Shown in pieces: positions 9,845 to 17,117 of a stretch of 41,673 nucleotides of DNA. Where the stretch lies: contig MU602671.1 in NCBI GenBank assembly GCA_025201865.1, positions 4,146 through 45,818 of the forward strand. Direction: 5' to 3'. The position numbers and the translations under genes are program-made. The DNA is from Ramicandelaber brevisporus. Taxonomy: Eukaryota; Kickxellomycota; Ramicandelaberales; Ramicandelaberaceae. How positions within the stretch are numbered: position 1 is the stretch's first letter; each line of letters opens with the position of its first letter. The notes under the pieces are model-generated. The model did no database searches. It was not told the DNA's origin and saw nothing but the letters and a program-made list of their open reading frames with translations.

Positions 9845-9955
9845 ATTACCGTTGTGGGTGTAGGTGTGGATAATGTTCTTCTTGTGTCTGTGTGTATGTG
9901 TGTGTGCTGGAGGCGAGATGCCGTGGAAGAACAAACGCCGATAAAAAAAAAAAAT
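9845..9955. promoter_or_regulatory. 111-bp divergent promoter, GTB1 / NME6-like (copy 1)
   Basis: Only 111 bp lie between the two start codons (9844 minus, 9956 plus; the same at 10440/10552 in copy 2). The interval holds a GT-rich run (TGTGTGTATGTGTGTGTGCT) and an A-rich run just before the plus-strand ATG. Both leaders and the core promoter must fit here, so it is probably a bidirectional promoter. No TATA box is evident. Confidence 0.55.
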
Positions 9956-10136
9956 ATGAGAGCTTATCGCCAGCTGACACTCGCGCTGATCAAGCCAGAT
10001 CTCTATGCAGACCCAAGTGCTGTAAGAAGTGTGCTTGGGGCAGTAACAACGGCAACACCGCAGAGTCTGGTACGAGAGCCATCTCCGAGAGATGCACTTA
10101 AGGATCAGCGACTCTTTACAATCCTGTGTCAACGGG
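9956..10136 (+). CDS. NME6-like kinase, truncated duplicate of the N-terminus
   Basis: Identical to the first 181 bases of the gene at 10552-11073 and cut by the N gap. It encodes the LTLALIKPD start of the kinase fold and stops before the active site. It is best read as the left-contig copy of the same locus and not as a second gene; it should disappear when the overlap is collapsed. Confidence 0.8.
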
Positions 10137-10146
10137 NNNNNNNNNN
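10137..10146. other. Assembly gap (10 N)
   Basis: Ten undetermined bases join two contigs. The ends on either side are the same 586-bp sequence, so the true distance is most likely negative (an overlap). Collapsing it removes 596 bp from the window. Confidence 0.98.
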
Positions 10147-10440
10147 CGCAGCGCAGGCAGACGTGCCTGGTTCATCGGAGCCATCGCCAGGACAGTCGCA
10201 GTAGTCGTCGTTTACAGCACTGAACGGGATCTCGGTGTGTCCATCAGCGCAGGTGAAATAGCCATGAGGACCTGGAACGTAACGCGATTGAAGCTCGGGC
10301 GGAACGCCAAAAACGCGGCCCGGAGAAGACTGGCGCTGCGCATAGGTCTGCTTGGAGGTAGAGCCAGCAGCCGAGGCGGCACTGGTGACCAGTAGTATGC
10401 TTGACGCTGCGATCGCAAGCAGGTCAGCAGCAACACGCAT
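10147..10440 (-). CDS. Glucosidase II beta, truncated duplicate of the N-terminus
   Basis: Repeats codons 1-98 of the gene at 7320-9844, from the start ATG and signal peptide through the first LDLa module (ends at ...PGTSACAA), then runs into the gap. It is an assembly duplicate, not an independent gene, and has no downstream part of its own. Confidence 0.8.
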
Positions 10441-10732
10441 ATTACCGTTGTGGGTGTAGGTGTGGATAATGTTCTTCTTGTGTCTGTGTGTATGTGTGTG
10501 TGCTGGAGGCGAGATGCCGTGGAAGAACAAACGCCGATAAAAAAAAAAAATATGAGAGCTTATCGCCAGCTGACACTCGCGCTGATCAAGCCAGATCTCT
10601 ATGCAGACCCAAGTGCTGTAAGAAGTGTGCTTGGGGCAGTAACAACGGCAACACCGCAGAGTCTGGTACGAGAGCCATCTCCGAGAGATGCACTTAAGGA
10701 TCAGCGACTCTTTACAATCCTGTGTCAACGGG
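10147..10732. repeat. 586-bp exact duplicate, copy 2 (right contig end)
   Basis: Second copy of 9551-10136, starting immediately after the N gap. On its minus strand (10440-10147) it carries a truncated 98-codon N-terminal piece of the glucosidase II beta gene: signal peptide and first LDLa module. On its plus strand it runs without interruption into the rest of the NME6-like gene, so the plus-strand gene is complete on this side. Confidence 0.92.
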
Positions 10733-11069
10733 TGGTGCATTGGCGGGAAGCAGACGCGGCGCAGTTCTATGCAGTCCACAAGGGCAAGTTCTACTACCGC
10801 AGACTGGTTGATTACATGACTAGCGGCCCGTTCATGGCCATGGTGCTGGCGGGAGACAATGCCATTGCGGATTGGAGGTCACTCATCGGCCCCACACATC
10901 CAGTACGAGCACAACTGAATGCACCTCACACTTTGCGAGCCAGGTTCGGCGTGACGGATACGAGGAACTCATTCCATGGGTCTGATTCCCTGGATAATGC
11001 CAGGGATGAGATCAAGCTATTCTTTCCCGAGCTTGCTTACGATGAATATGTTAAAGTCAAACAGTCAGT

Positions 11070-11073
<4 letters not shown>
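10552..11073 (+). CDS. Nucleoside diphosphate kinase, NME6-like
   Basis: A 173-residue protein of the NDPK family, which transfers phosphate from NTPs to NDPs through a phospho-histidine. The start at 10552 is chosen because the longer open frame (ATG at 10450) would run through the GT-rich promoter to within 9 bp of the divergent gene. Seen: LTLALIKPD (9 residues into the protein), HKGKFYYRRLVDYMTSGP, the nucleotide-binding GPTHPVRA, and the active-site motif RNSFHGSDS with catalytic His at about 142. WR-LIGPT and FGVTDTRN point to the NME6 branch more than the common cytosolic enzyme; NME6 relatives are mitochondrial in animals and often weakly active. An extra ~17 residues around 28-50 lengthen the region before the Kpn-loop side. 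The stop codon is the first unit of a (TGA)11 run. Confidence 0.85.

Positions 11074-11105
<32 letters not shown>
11070..11105 (+). repeat. (TGA)11 microsatellite starting at the NME6-like stop codon
   Basis: Eleven tandem TGA trinucleotides at 11071-11103, in frame with the kinase, so its stop is followed by ten more in-frame stops. The array fills a third of the 98-bp convergent gap to the DUF3712 gene. Confidence 0.95.
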
Positions 11106-11171
11106 CTTTTTCTTGCAAATGTAAACTAGATGCCAAAGTTAAGATATATTGCTGTGAGTATGAGTATGAGA

Positions 11172-12527
11172 TTAGTGCTTCATTTCGGCAAGAGCAAGAG
11201 ACCAGTCCATGGAGTTCGGGATGTCCTTCTGCGCAATCATTGGCGCGACAAAGTAGCCCTTGCTTGCATCGCCACCAACGTAGCCCTCGATCTTCATGTT
11301 CAAATCAATGTTGATATCCTTGGCATTGAGCAGCGAAGCCAGAGTGGCAGAGAGCACAAGCTTGACTGGGGCCTCGGACTTGAAGTCGCTCTTCGGACCG
11401 GCATGGATAGGCGTTGGCAGAGTGAACTTGTTGACGTTGGCAATAACGGTGCCCTTGTACAGAATATCGACATTGGCGAGCTTGGTGATGACGAGGTCGG
11501 TGTCGAGTGGGTTCTTGCCAAAAATGCGAGCCTTGGCAGAAAGACCGAGCATGCTGATGCCGTAGGTCTCAGTCTTCATCACAATCTTGTCAATGTTGGC
11601 AGAGAAGCTGGACTTGATGGCCAGCGACTGGATGGCCTGCTGGAGCAGCGAAATCTTGGTCGAATCGGCCGCACCATGAATGGTGATTGGCACCTGCTTG
11701 TTAGCCAGGTAGTCGCTGAGGAACTGGGTGCTGGCCTCCTTGTTGGTTGGTGCATAAACCAGGTCAGTCTTGATGGTGTTCTTGCCTGGGTTGAGAGTCA
11801 GGTCGTGCACAATGAGGTTGCCCAGGTCGGCAGCATTGGGGCCAGGTGGGGCAGCGAGAACGAGCTTGGTGGCACCCTTGGTCTCCAGAGTAATGGAAGA
11901 TGGGTTGAACACCTCGGTCTCGAGCGCAACCGACATGGCGGTTGGAGTGCCGCCCACAATGCGCAAGTTCTTGACAACGAGCGGCTGGGCATTGAGACCC
12001 TGCATGCCCTTGAGAGACGATGGCACGTTGACCGGGACATCCATGCTGAGAGCGGTACCGGCAGCTCCAGCGGCAGCGTTAACCTTGATGGTGCCCTTGA
12101 CATCGAATACCTGGTTATCCTGCTGCGTGAAAGCCTTGAGCATCATCTGAGCCGGGTTGTAGGCCGTCTGCTGGGGAATGCTGATGCTGGCTCCATCAAC
12201 GCTGATGTCGATGGAATTGGGCATGTCAGGTGCGTCCATGATGGACTTGGTCGAGCCAGAGAACGGAAGGCTGCCACCAGCACCGCCGTTGATGCTAAAG
12301 TCCAGATTGAATGACGCATCCTTGAACTTGAATGGACCTTGCATTCCAGCCGGCGGCTCGTAGGTCATGCGGATGCTCTGGGACGAGGCCTTGCCGTTCC
12401 ATGGCGACGACTCGGAGAGCGACAGCTTCAGATCCTTGACCTGGAATGCCTTGATCTTGAAAGTATCCTCAGCCGCCACATAGCTGGTTAATGCACAAAT
12501 AGCAGCAAATACGACGCTGACCTTCAT
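11172..12527 (-). CDS. Secreted DUF3712 (fungal LEA-2-like) protein
   Basis: A 451-residue protein. The ATG at 12527 is preferred over the one at 12671 because it starts a clear signal peptide (MKVSVVFAAICALTSYVAAE), and the upstream codons are a His/Thr run from a GT microsatellite. The mature part is built of repeated beta-rich units of the form N-L-x-I-V-G...V-x-N-P-S...H-D-L-x-L-N-P-G-x-N. The clearest match to fungal DUF3712 is at about 183-300 (VVKNLRIVGG, ALETEVFNPSSITLETKG, VHDLTLNPGKNTIKTDLVY). Cysteines are nearly absent. Such proteins are widespread in fungi, often vacuolar or surface located, and some databases mislabel them as rRNA-processing factors. Function is unknown; lipid or wall association is speculation. 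A 394-codon antisense frame covers the gene but is a shadow. Confidence 0.82.
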   Translation of the reverse strand: MKVSVVFAAICALTSYVAAEDTFKIKAFQVKDLKLSLSESSPWNGKASSQSIRMTYEPPAGMQGPFKFKDASFNLDFSINGGAGGSLPFSGSTKSIMDAPDMPNSIDISVDGASISIPQQTAYNPAQMMLKAFTQQDNQVFDVKGTIKVNAAAGAAGTALSMDVPVNVPSSLKGMQGLNAQPLVVKNLRIVGGTPTAMSVALETEVFNPSSITLETKGATKLVLAAPPGPNAADLGNLIVHDLTLNPGKNTIKTDLVYAPTNKEASTQFLSDYLANKQVPITIHGAADSTKISLLQQAIQSLAIKSSFSANIDKIVMKTETYGISMLGLSAKARIFGKNPLDTDLVITKLANVDILYKGTVIANVNKFTLPTPIHAGPKSDFKSEAPVKLVLSATLASLLNAKDINIDLNMKIEGYVGGDASKGYFVAPMIAQKDIPNSMDWSLALAEMKH

Positions 12528-13023
12528 GGATGGATAGTGTGAGTTGGTTTGAAGTGAGTGGGGTGAGTGAGTGGGGGGGGTGAGTTGGAGGTGTGTGTGG
12601 GTATGTGTGTGTGGATATGTAATGTAGATGCAATGAGCTGTGTTTAGAGATGACGATTCAAGTCGAGGCAAAAGCCATGCTTACTGTCGACACTGCTCGG
12701 TTAATGTATGCTCATCTACATGGAAGATTGAAGGGGTTGGTGGATAGATAGGATGAGGAGGTGGGATAATCCGACACTCTCCTTCTTGAACAGACTGAGT
12801 GCAACCACTTTAACTGACAATTAAATGGCCTCCTTCGAAAAATGATGTCAATTAATCTTCCCTGTAAAATCAGGGACAACTCTTGAGTGACTTCTGACAG
12901 CTAGTTTAGAGTAAACTAAAGTGGCTATTTAAATAACAGATTATCTATCAAAGTGGTAATGGTGTCGAGTGAAAGGAGGGGAGTAGGGGGAGTGACTGAG
13001 TGTGTGACTGAGTTAGTTGTAAA
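12528..13023. promoter_or_regulatory. Upstream region of DUF3712 gene / 3' flank of PH gene
   Basis: 496 bp between two minus-strand genes. Next to the DUF3712 start there is a GT/GA-rich microsatellite leader (about 12540-12615). Further out are two short perfect inverted repeats, TCCCTG-N6-CAGGGA at 12859-12876 and TAGTTTA-N3-TAAACTA at 12902-12918, in an AT-richer stretch. They could be operator-like sites or RNA hairpins at the 3' end of the PH gene. No gene is seen. Confidence 0.45.
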
Positions 13024-15318
13024 TCAATGAGTTGGGTTCATGCGGTTCGCAGGTGTGGTGTTCACAAAGGGTGAATGCGGCGGCATCGAAGGAAGCGGTG
13101 GCATCTGGTCGAGTGACGTCATGGAACTGAATGCAGCACTGTATGAACTGGATTTGTGCAGACCAGCTGGGCGAAGAGATCCGTCACCCTCACCGCCCTG
13201 TTCATTGACGCTGGAGGAACCGCGTGGTCTGACGCGGCGAGGACGCAGTCCACTGCCACCGCTACTGCCCGATTCTCTGCTCAGTACACTTGCAGCCTTT
13301 TCGATGCGAGTTGGCTGACTGGCCATGTTGAAGTTCTGCTCCGTAGACGAAGCAGTGGAGACCGGACGACTCAGCTGTGCTGCTGGCGGAACCTCGACAA
13401 AGGACATTCGGCGGCCAGTGTACAAAGCACCATGCTGCTGATACTGCAGCTGAGGAGACAACGGGTGAGGAGCCGGCTGCTGATATGCGCCGTCTGCAGG
13501 ATACGCAGTCTTGGGCGAAGCCAGTGTTGTCTCGGCCAAGGACTTGGTGAGCTCGGCAGAGGCGTTGTTAACCGACCGCAGGAATGAGGCACGACGCTTA
13601 CTTGCTGGGGCATCCATATTCCTTGTTGGCTCAAGCTTGGGAGACGCAGGCGCATACGATGGCTGCAGTAGCTCTGCACTCATGCCAGGGAACGGTGGTT
13701 GCGGGACGGAATTGTCAGCATTGCCATAGCCTGGGTAGAGCGAGCGCTTGCCAAGAGAAGCCGAGGCGATGGCGTTGTCATCACCAGCGTAGAGCCTTTG
13801 TTGTTGTTGCTGCTGCTGTTGCTGCTGTTGCTGTTGTTGAAGCATGCCATATGGGAGCGAGCCTGATCCAACGCGCTTCACGACGTTACCGGCGGCCAAT
13901 GAGGAGTTCATTAGAGGGGATAGCACTGGGTGAGGCAGAACATTCGGCACAGCGCTGGTGTTGGTGAACGGAAGGGCACGATAATCGCTGGACGGCGTAG
14001 ATGCTGCGGACCCAGGTGTCGATGAGCCTTGGGGCGGAGTGCCTGTGCCTTCAGACAAGCTCGGCATGGCAGGTGACAGAGAGTGGGCTCGCATTACGCC
14101 TGGCGGGTTGACTGCCATTCCAGCTAAACTTGGGAAATAACCGCCGTATTGTGAGTCATAGTCAGGTGAGCTCGGCACAGCAGCTGGCACTCTTTGTATC
14201 GCAGACGAGATGTATCCAGAGATTGAAGGCAAGGTGGAACCAGACATTAGGCCAACACGGTTGCTCGACGCGGAAACCATCGAGCCAGAGGACGAATCGG
14301 GACCAGCGTTCTCAGTATTGGCCATGAGGGTTGAGCTTCGGTTGGAAAGCAGTGAGGCAGAGTCGGAGTTCTCCAGGATGGTGGATGTCTGCGAGCTCTT
14401 TGCAGCTGCCCCAATTGCTGTGCCATAAGGAGAATCAAACCGCAGTGCTTGCTGCTGGGAGTGCTGCTGCTGCGGAGAAACGGTAGCTTGGCGGGCGAGG
14501 CGCTGGCGGTTGTACGAGGCCACGTCCATACCGCGCAGGGCTCTGTCAACAGCATTCTCCTCGCCGAGGTCGACGCTCGGCAGTGAAAAGCTAGGCGACT
14601 GGGCCGATGGTGTTGCAGGAACGAGTCCCAGCCTCGGCAGAATGACTGAGAGCCATTGTTTGACTGCGATGCTGCTGTCTGGGAAGAATACCAAGTCGGG
14701 GAATGACTCGAGTTTCTGCTGCTCCGCCGACTGCTTCTGTTGCTGTTGCTGTTGCTGCTGACCACGTTGCGGGTCGACTGTCTGCATGGACCGCCTTGCT
14801 AGCAACTTCCTGTCAGACGGTGACTGCGCTGAGGCTGAAGTGCTTCCGCAACCGGCGTTCTGTGGCTTCATTGAGCTCATGAAAGACTTTGCGAATGAGC
14901 GCACGCTGTTGCTTGAGCCGGCGGAAGCGACGCTTTGGTCATCGCCGGTCGTCGCTGAAGGGCGGGTATGCGAGATGCGGATGCAGTTTCGCGATTCTGA
15001 TGACGCACTTGGGTCGTGGATGGCGTAGACGAACATGGTGAGGTCGACTGCGCTCAGCAGTATCTCATTGGGCTTATCAGACTTGAAGAAGATGATTTGA
15101 TGCCCAACAATCGCCGCCCACCTCCGCTTCCAGCGTGTCCTCGTGCTTCCCTCGCTATTGCTCGAGCTGGACTGGAAAAATCGGAAGAATCCTCCGCCAA
15201 CCGAAGTCATAACTCGCTTCGTCACCCACCCTGCATATGCTGGCTGTGCTGCAATGTCGCGTAGCCGTGTAGGCTCCGGTGAAGACGGGTCTAGTAGGCG
15301 TCTAAGTGTATTTGGCAT
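13024..15318 (-). CDS. PH-domain protein with long disordered tail
   Basis: A 764-residue single-exon protein starting at MPNTLRRLLDPS (ATG at 15318; the longer frame to 15387 adds a hydrophobic run read from A-rich leader). The N-terminal ~230 residues look like a pleckstrin-homology domain interrupted by low complexity. YAGWVTKR at about 28-35, RTRWKRRWAAIVGHQIIFFK (beta strands 3-4 with the basic lipid-contact side) at about 60-79, and the closing helix with DSSIAVKQWLSVI at about 214-226 are separated by a ~90-residue Ser/Gln-rich insert. The rest is disordered (poly-Gln, PSSP, Ser) with RPRRVRPRGSSS near the end. A phosphoinositide-binding signalling or scaffold role is likely by analogy; no catalytic domain is visible. 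It is divergent from the TRM140-like gene. Confidence 0.75.
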   Translation of the reverse strand: MPNTLRRLLDPSSPEPTRLRDIAAQPAYAGWVTKRVMTSVGGGFFRFFQSSSSNSEGSTRTRWKRRWAAIVGHQIIFFKSDKPNEILLSAVDLTMFVYAIHDPSASSESRNCIRISHTRPSATTGDDQSVASAGSSNSVRSFAKSFMSSMKPQNAGCGSTSASAQSPSDRKLLARRSMQTVDPQRGQQQQQQQQKQSAEQQKLESFPDLVFFPDSSIAVKQWLSVILPRLGLVPATPSAQSPSFSLPSVDLGEENAVDRALRGMDVASYNRQRLARQATVSPQQQHSQQQALRFDSPYGTAIGAAAKSSQTSTILENSDSASLLSNRSSTLMANTENAGPDSSSGSMVSASSNRVGLMSGSTLPSISGYISSAIQRVPAAVPSSPDYDSQYGGYFPSLAGMAVNPPGVMRAHSLSPAMPSLSEGTGTPPQGSSTPGSAASTPSSDYRALPFTNTSAVPNVLPHPVLSPLMNSSLAAGNVVKRVGSGSLPYGMLQQQQQQQQQQQQQQRLYAGDDNAIASASLGKRSLYPGYGNADNSVPQPPFPGMSAELLQPSYAPASPKLEPTRNMDAPASKRRASFLRSVNNASAELTKSLAETTLASPKTAYPADGAYQQPAPHPLSPQLQYQQHGALYTGRRMSFVEVPPAAQLSRPVSTASSTEQNFNMASQPTRIEKAASVLSRESGSSGGSGLRPRRVRPRGSSSVNEQGGEGDGSLRPAGLHKSSSYSAAFSSMTSLDQMPPLPSMPPHSPFVNTTPANRMNPTH

Positions 15319-16001
15319 GGTAGAATAGAAGTGTATCAAAAGGAGACAGAGAAAGACAGTAAGGTAAAGAGGGAAAAACAAAAGCAAAAAGTAAAAGGTA
15401 AAAAACAGGGTGTGGAGCGAAGGCCGAGGTTGAACAGAAGGAAGGCAGGTTCTCTTCGACCCATCTTTATCCAGGCACCCCCGCAGTTTTCTTTTTTCAA
15501 ACCCGAGCGGAGTTCATTGGAAAACAGTCCTCCAGCCGTTGAATTCCAATCGTCTTGGTTCTTTTTTTTTCTCTTGCTCTTCGATGATGACCACAGCACT
15601 GTATCAGCACCGAACTCCCGTGCGGACCCAGTAATCCCCCAGCTTTCTCACTGCCAACCTCTCAACAAAGCCGGCCAACACTTGGTAGCACTTGGTAGTA
15701 TTTGGTAGCGCCTGGTAGCGCTTGGTAATCATTGGCGGCAATTGGCAGTAATTGGTAAACTAGCCCAAAAGGAAGCCAATATCTTCATCACTCATACCAT
15801 GTGCTCACTGTTCAATGAGCTCGCATACACGCTGACATTGGCTGAGTTGGTGGCCTGGAGATGAATGACATGCCTACTCTTTTCTTGTTGGGCGAGCCAG
15901 TCAGATGTATCTGACCTCAGAAGTCAACTCTTGCAGCAGCAAAAAAAAGAAAGAAAGAAAGAAAGAAAAATATTTTTTTAAAAAAAAAACAAAACAGGGA
16001 A
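15319..16001. promoter_or_regulatory. Divergent promoter, PH gene / TRM140-like gene
   Basis: 683 bp between divergent start codons. The PH-side leader (15319-15420) is A/G-rich on the + strand. The centre holds a striking array of 10-bp repeats at 15681-15760. Further ATTGG/CCAAT pentamers occur at about 15775-15779 and 15836-15840. The TRM140-side leader is (GAAA)n followed by poly-A/T ending at AAACAGGGAAATGG. The CCAAT motifs suggest control by a Hap/NF-Y-type factor; this is inference. Confidence 0.5.
15681..15760. repeat. Eight tandem 10-bp repeats, consensus YTTGGTAGYA
   Basis: The units read CTTGGTAGCA, CTTGGTAGTA, TTTGGTAGCG, CCTGGTAGCG, CTTGGTAATC, ATTGGCGGCA, ATTGGCAGTA and ATTGGTAAAC, with no spacing change. 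TGG is invariant at the same position in all eight, so the motif recurs once per DNA helical turn on the same face. The last three contain ATTGG, the reverse complement of the CCAAT box. Confidence 0.9.
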
Positions 16002-16928
16002 ATGGCAGATCAGCAGCCAGATTATGCGGTTGACGAAGACACATATGTGCCAAGTGCTCTTGATTTCGAAGAGCACAAGAAGCGCGCGCTTGAGATCCTC
16101 GCCCAGGACAACAAACCAGTGACAGCCTTCTGGGGGAACAAATATATCAACGAGTCGACGAGATACTGGGACATCTTCTACAAGCGAAACACCACCAACT
16201 TCTTCAAAGACAGACACTGGCTCGACCGAGAGTTTGAGGAATTGCGGCCGCAGCCGGTTGATGAGGCTGTTCGCGATAGACAGCGGAAGCAGATCGAACT
16301 CGATATTGAGGCTGGCACAGCACCACATCCTTTGGATGGACATCGCCGTGTTCTCGAGACTGGCTGCGGTGTTGGCAACTTTGTGTTTCCGGCGCTTGAG
16401 CGCAACGATCAGCTGTTTATCTATGCATGCGACCTGTCGAAGAATGCGATTGAGTTAGTTTGCTCAAATGACATCTATAAATCGACTCGTAGATGTCAAG
16501 GGTTTGTGTGCAACGTTGTTAGCGATCCATTAACAGCCACAATTCCTGCCCATACAATCGACGTTGCCACTGCCCTCTTTGTCATGTCAGCATTGGACCC
16601 GGAGACCCAAATGCCCCAGTTTATCCAGAACCTCAAGTCTGTAATGGCCGATGGTGGAACCGTGTTGTTTAGAGATTATGGAATTTACGATGCTGCTCAG
16701 CTCCGGTTTAAGCCAGGTCATCGTGTCAAAGAAAACCTGTACGCACGACAGGATGGAACTTTGGCGTACTACTTTTCGGTTGAAATCTTGCGTGAAATGT
16801 TTGAGCGAGAAGGATTCGAGGTTATTGAGCTGGATTACGTGTTTAGAAGAACCAGGAACTTCAAAAAGGAGCTCGATGTCGTTCGAGTGTTTGTCCAAGG
16901 TCGATTCCGCGCTAAGATCACAAACTAG
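16002..16928 (+). CDS. TRM140: tRNA 3-methylcytidine-32 methyltransferase (TRM140/METTL2 type)
   Basis: A 308-residue SAM-dependent methyltransferase of the family that makes m3C at position 32 of tRNA-Thr and, with partners, tRNA-Ser. Family signatures are clear: WDIFYKRNTTNFFKDRHWL at about 56-74, SAM motif I LETGCGVGN at about 118-126, the ACDLS acidic loop at about 142-146, and the signature LFRDYGIYDAAQLRFKPGH at about 222-240 followed by YARQDGTLAYYF. It has no actin-binding N-terminal extension of the kind found in yeast Abp140, so it resembles the S. pombe and metazoan short forms. ATG at 16002 follows an A-rich leader. AATAAA at 16945-16950, 16 nt past the stop, is a plausible polyadenylation signal. 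TRM140 versus TRM141 subtype is not settled. Confidence 0.92.
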   Translation: MADQQPDYAVDEDTYVPSALDFEEHKKRALEILAQDNKPVTAFWGNKYINESTRYWDIFYKRNTTNFFKDRHWLDREFEELRPQPVDEAVRDRQRKQIELDIEAGTAPHPLDGHRRVLETGCGVGNFVFPALERNDQLFIYACDLSKNAIELVCSNDIYKSTRRCQGFVCNVVSDPLTATIPAHTIDVATALFVMSALDPETQMPQFIQNLKSVMADGGTVLFRDYGIYDAAQLRFKPGHRVKENLYARQDGTLAYYFSVEILREMFEREGFEVIELDYVFRRTRNFKKELDVVRVFVQGRFRAKITN

Positions 16929-16944
16929 GTAGAGCCTGTCCGTT

Positions 16945-16950
16945 AATAAA
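16945..16950 (+). terminator. Polyadenylation signal AATAAA of the TRM140-like gene
   Basis: Canonical hexamer shortly after the TAG at 16926-16928, followed by A-rich DNA. It lies in the 189-bp convergent gap to the zinc-finger gene. Confidence 0.5.
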
Positions 16951-17117
16951 AGAACAAAAAACAAAAACAGTATTAAAACGATGAATGTTTTTAGCAATAC
17001 TTAGTATATCTATATATCTTAAAATTTAGGAAAGTATATAAAACAATAGAAGGTGCATAAAACAGATTGTATAGTGGCTGGTGTATAAAGTTGAACAAAA
17101 AGGGATGTATATAAACT

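Larger units (their letters stand above)
9551..10136. repeat. 586-bp exact duplicate, copy 1 (left contig end)
   Basis: This stretch is repeated base for base at 10147-10732 as far as I could compare by eye. It ends directly at the N gap. It carries the 5' end of the glucosidase II beta gene, the 111-bp divergent promoter and the first 181 bp of the NME6-like gene. The position against the gap points to an unmerged overlap between contigs, not a biological duplication. Confidence 0.92.

Noticed and set aside
9551-10732. True segmental duplication of the GTB1/NME6-like promoter region
   Set aside because: Both copies stop exactly at the N gap and are identical, which is what an unmerged overlap gives. 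Neither truncated copy has its own continuation.
11130-12314. 394-codon plus-strand frame
   Set aside because: Antisense shadow of the DUF3712 gene, whose sense frame has a signal peptide and family motifs.
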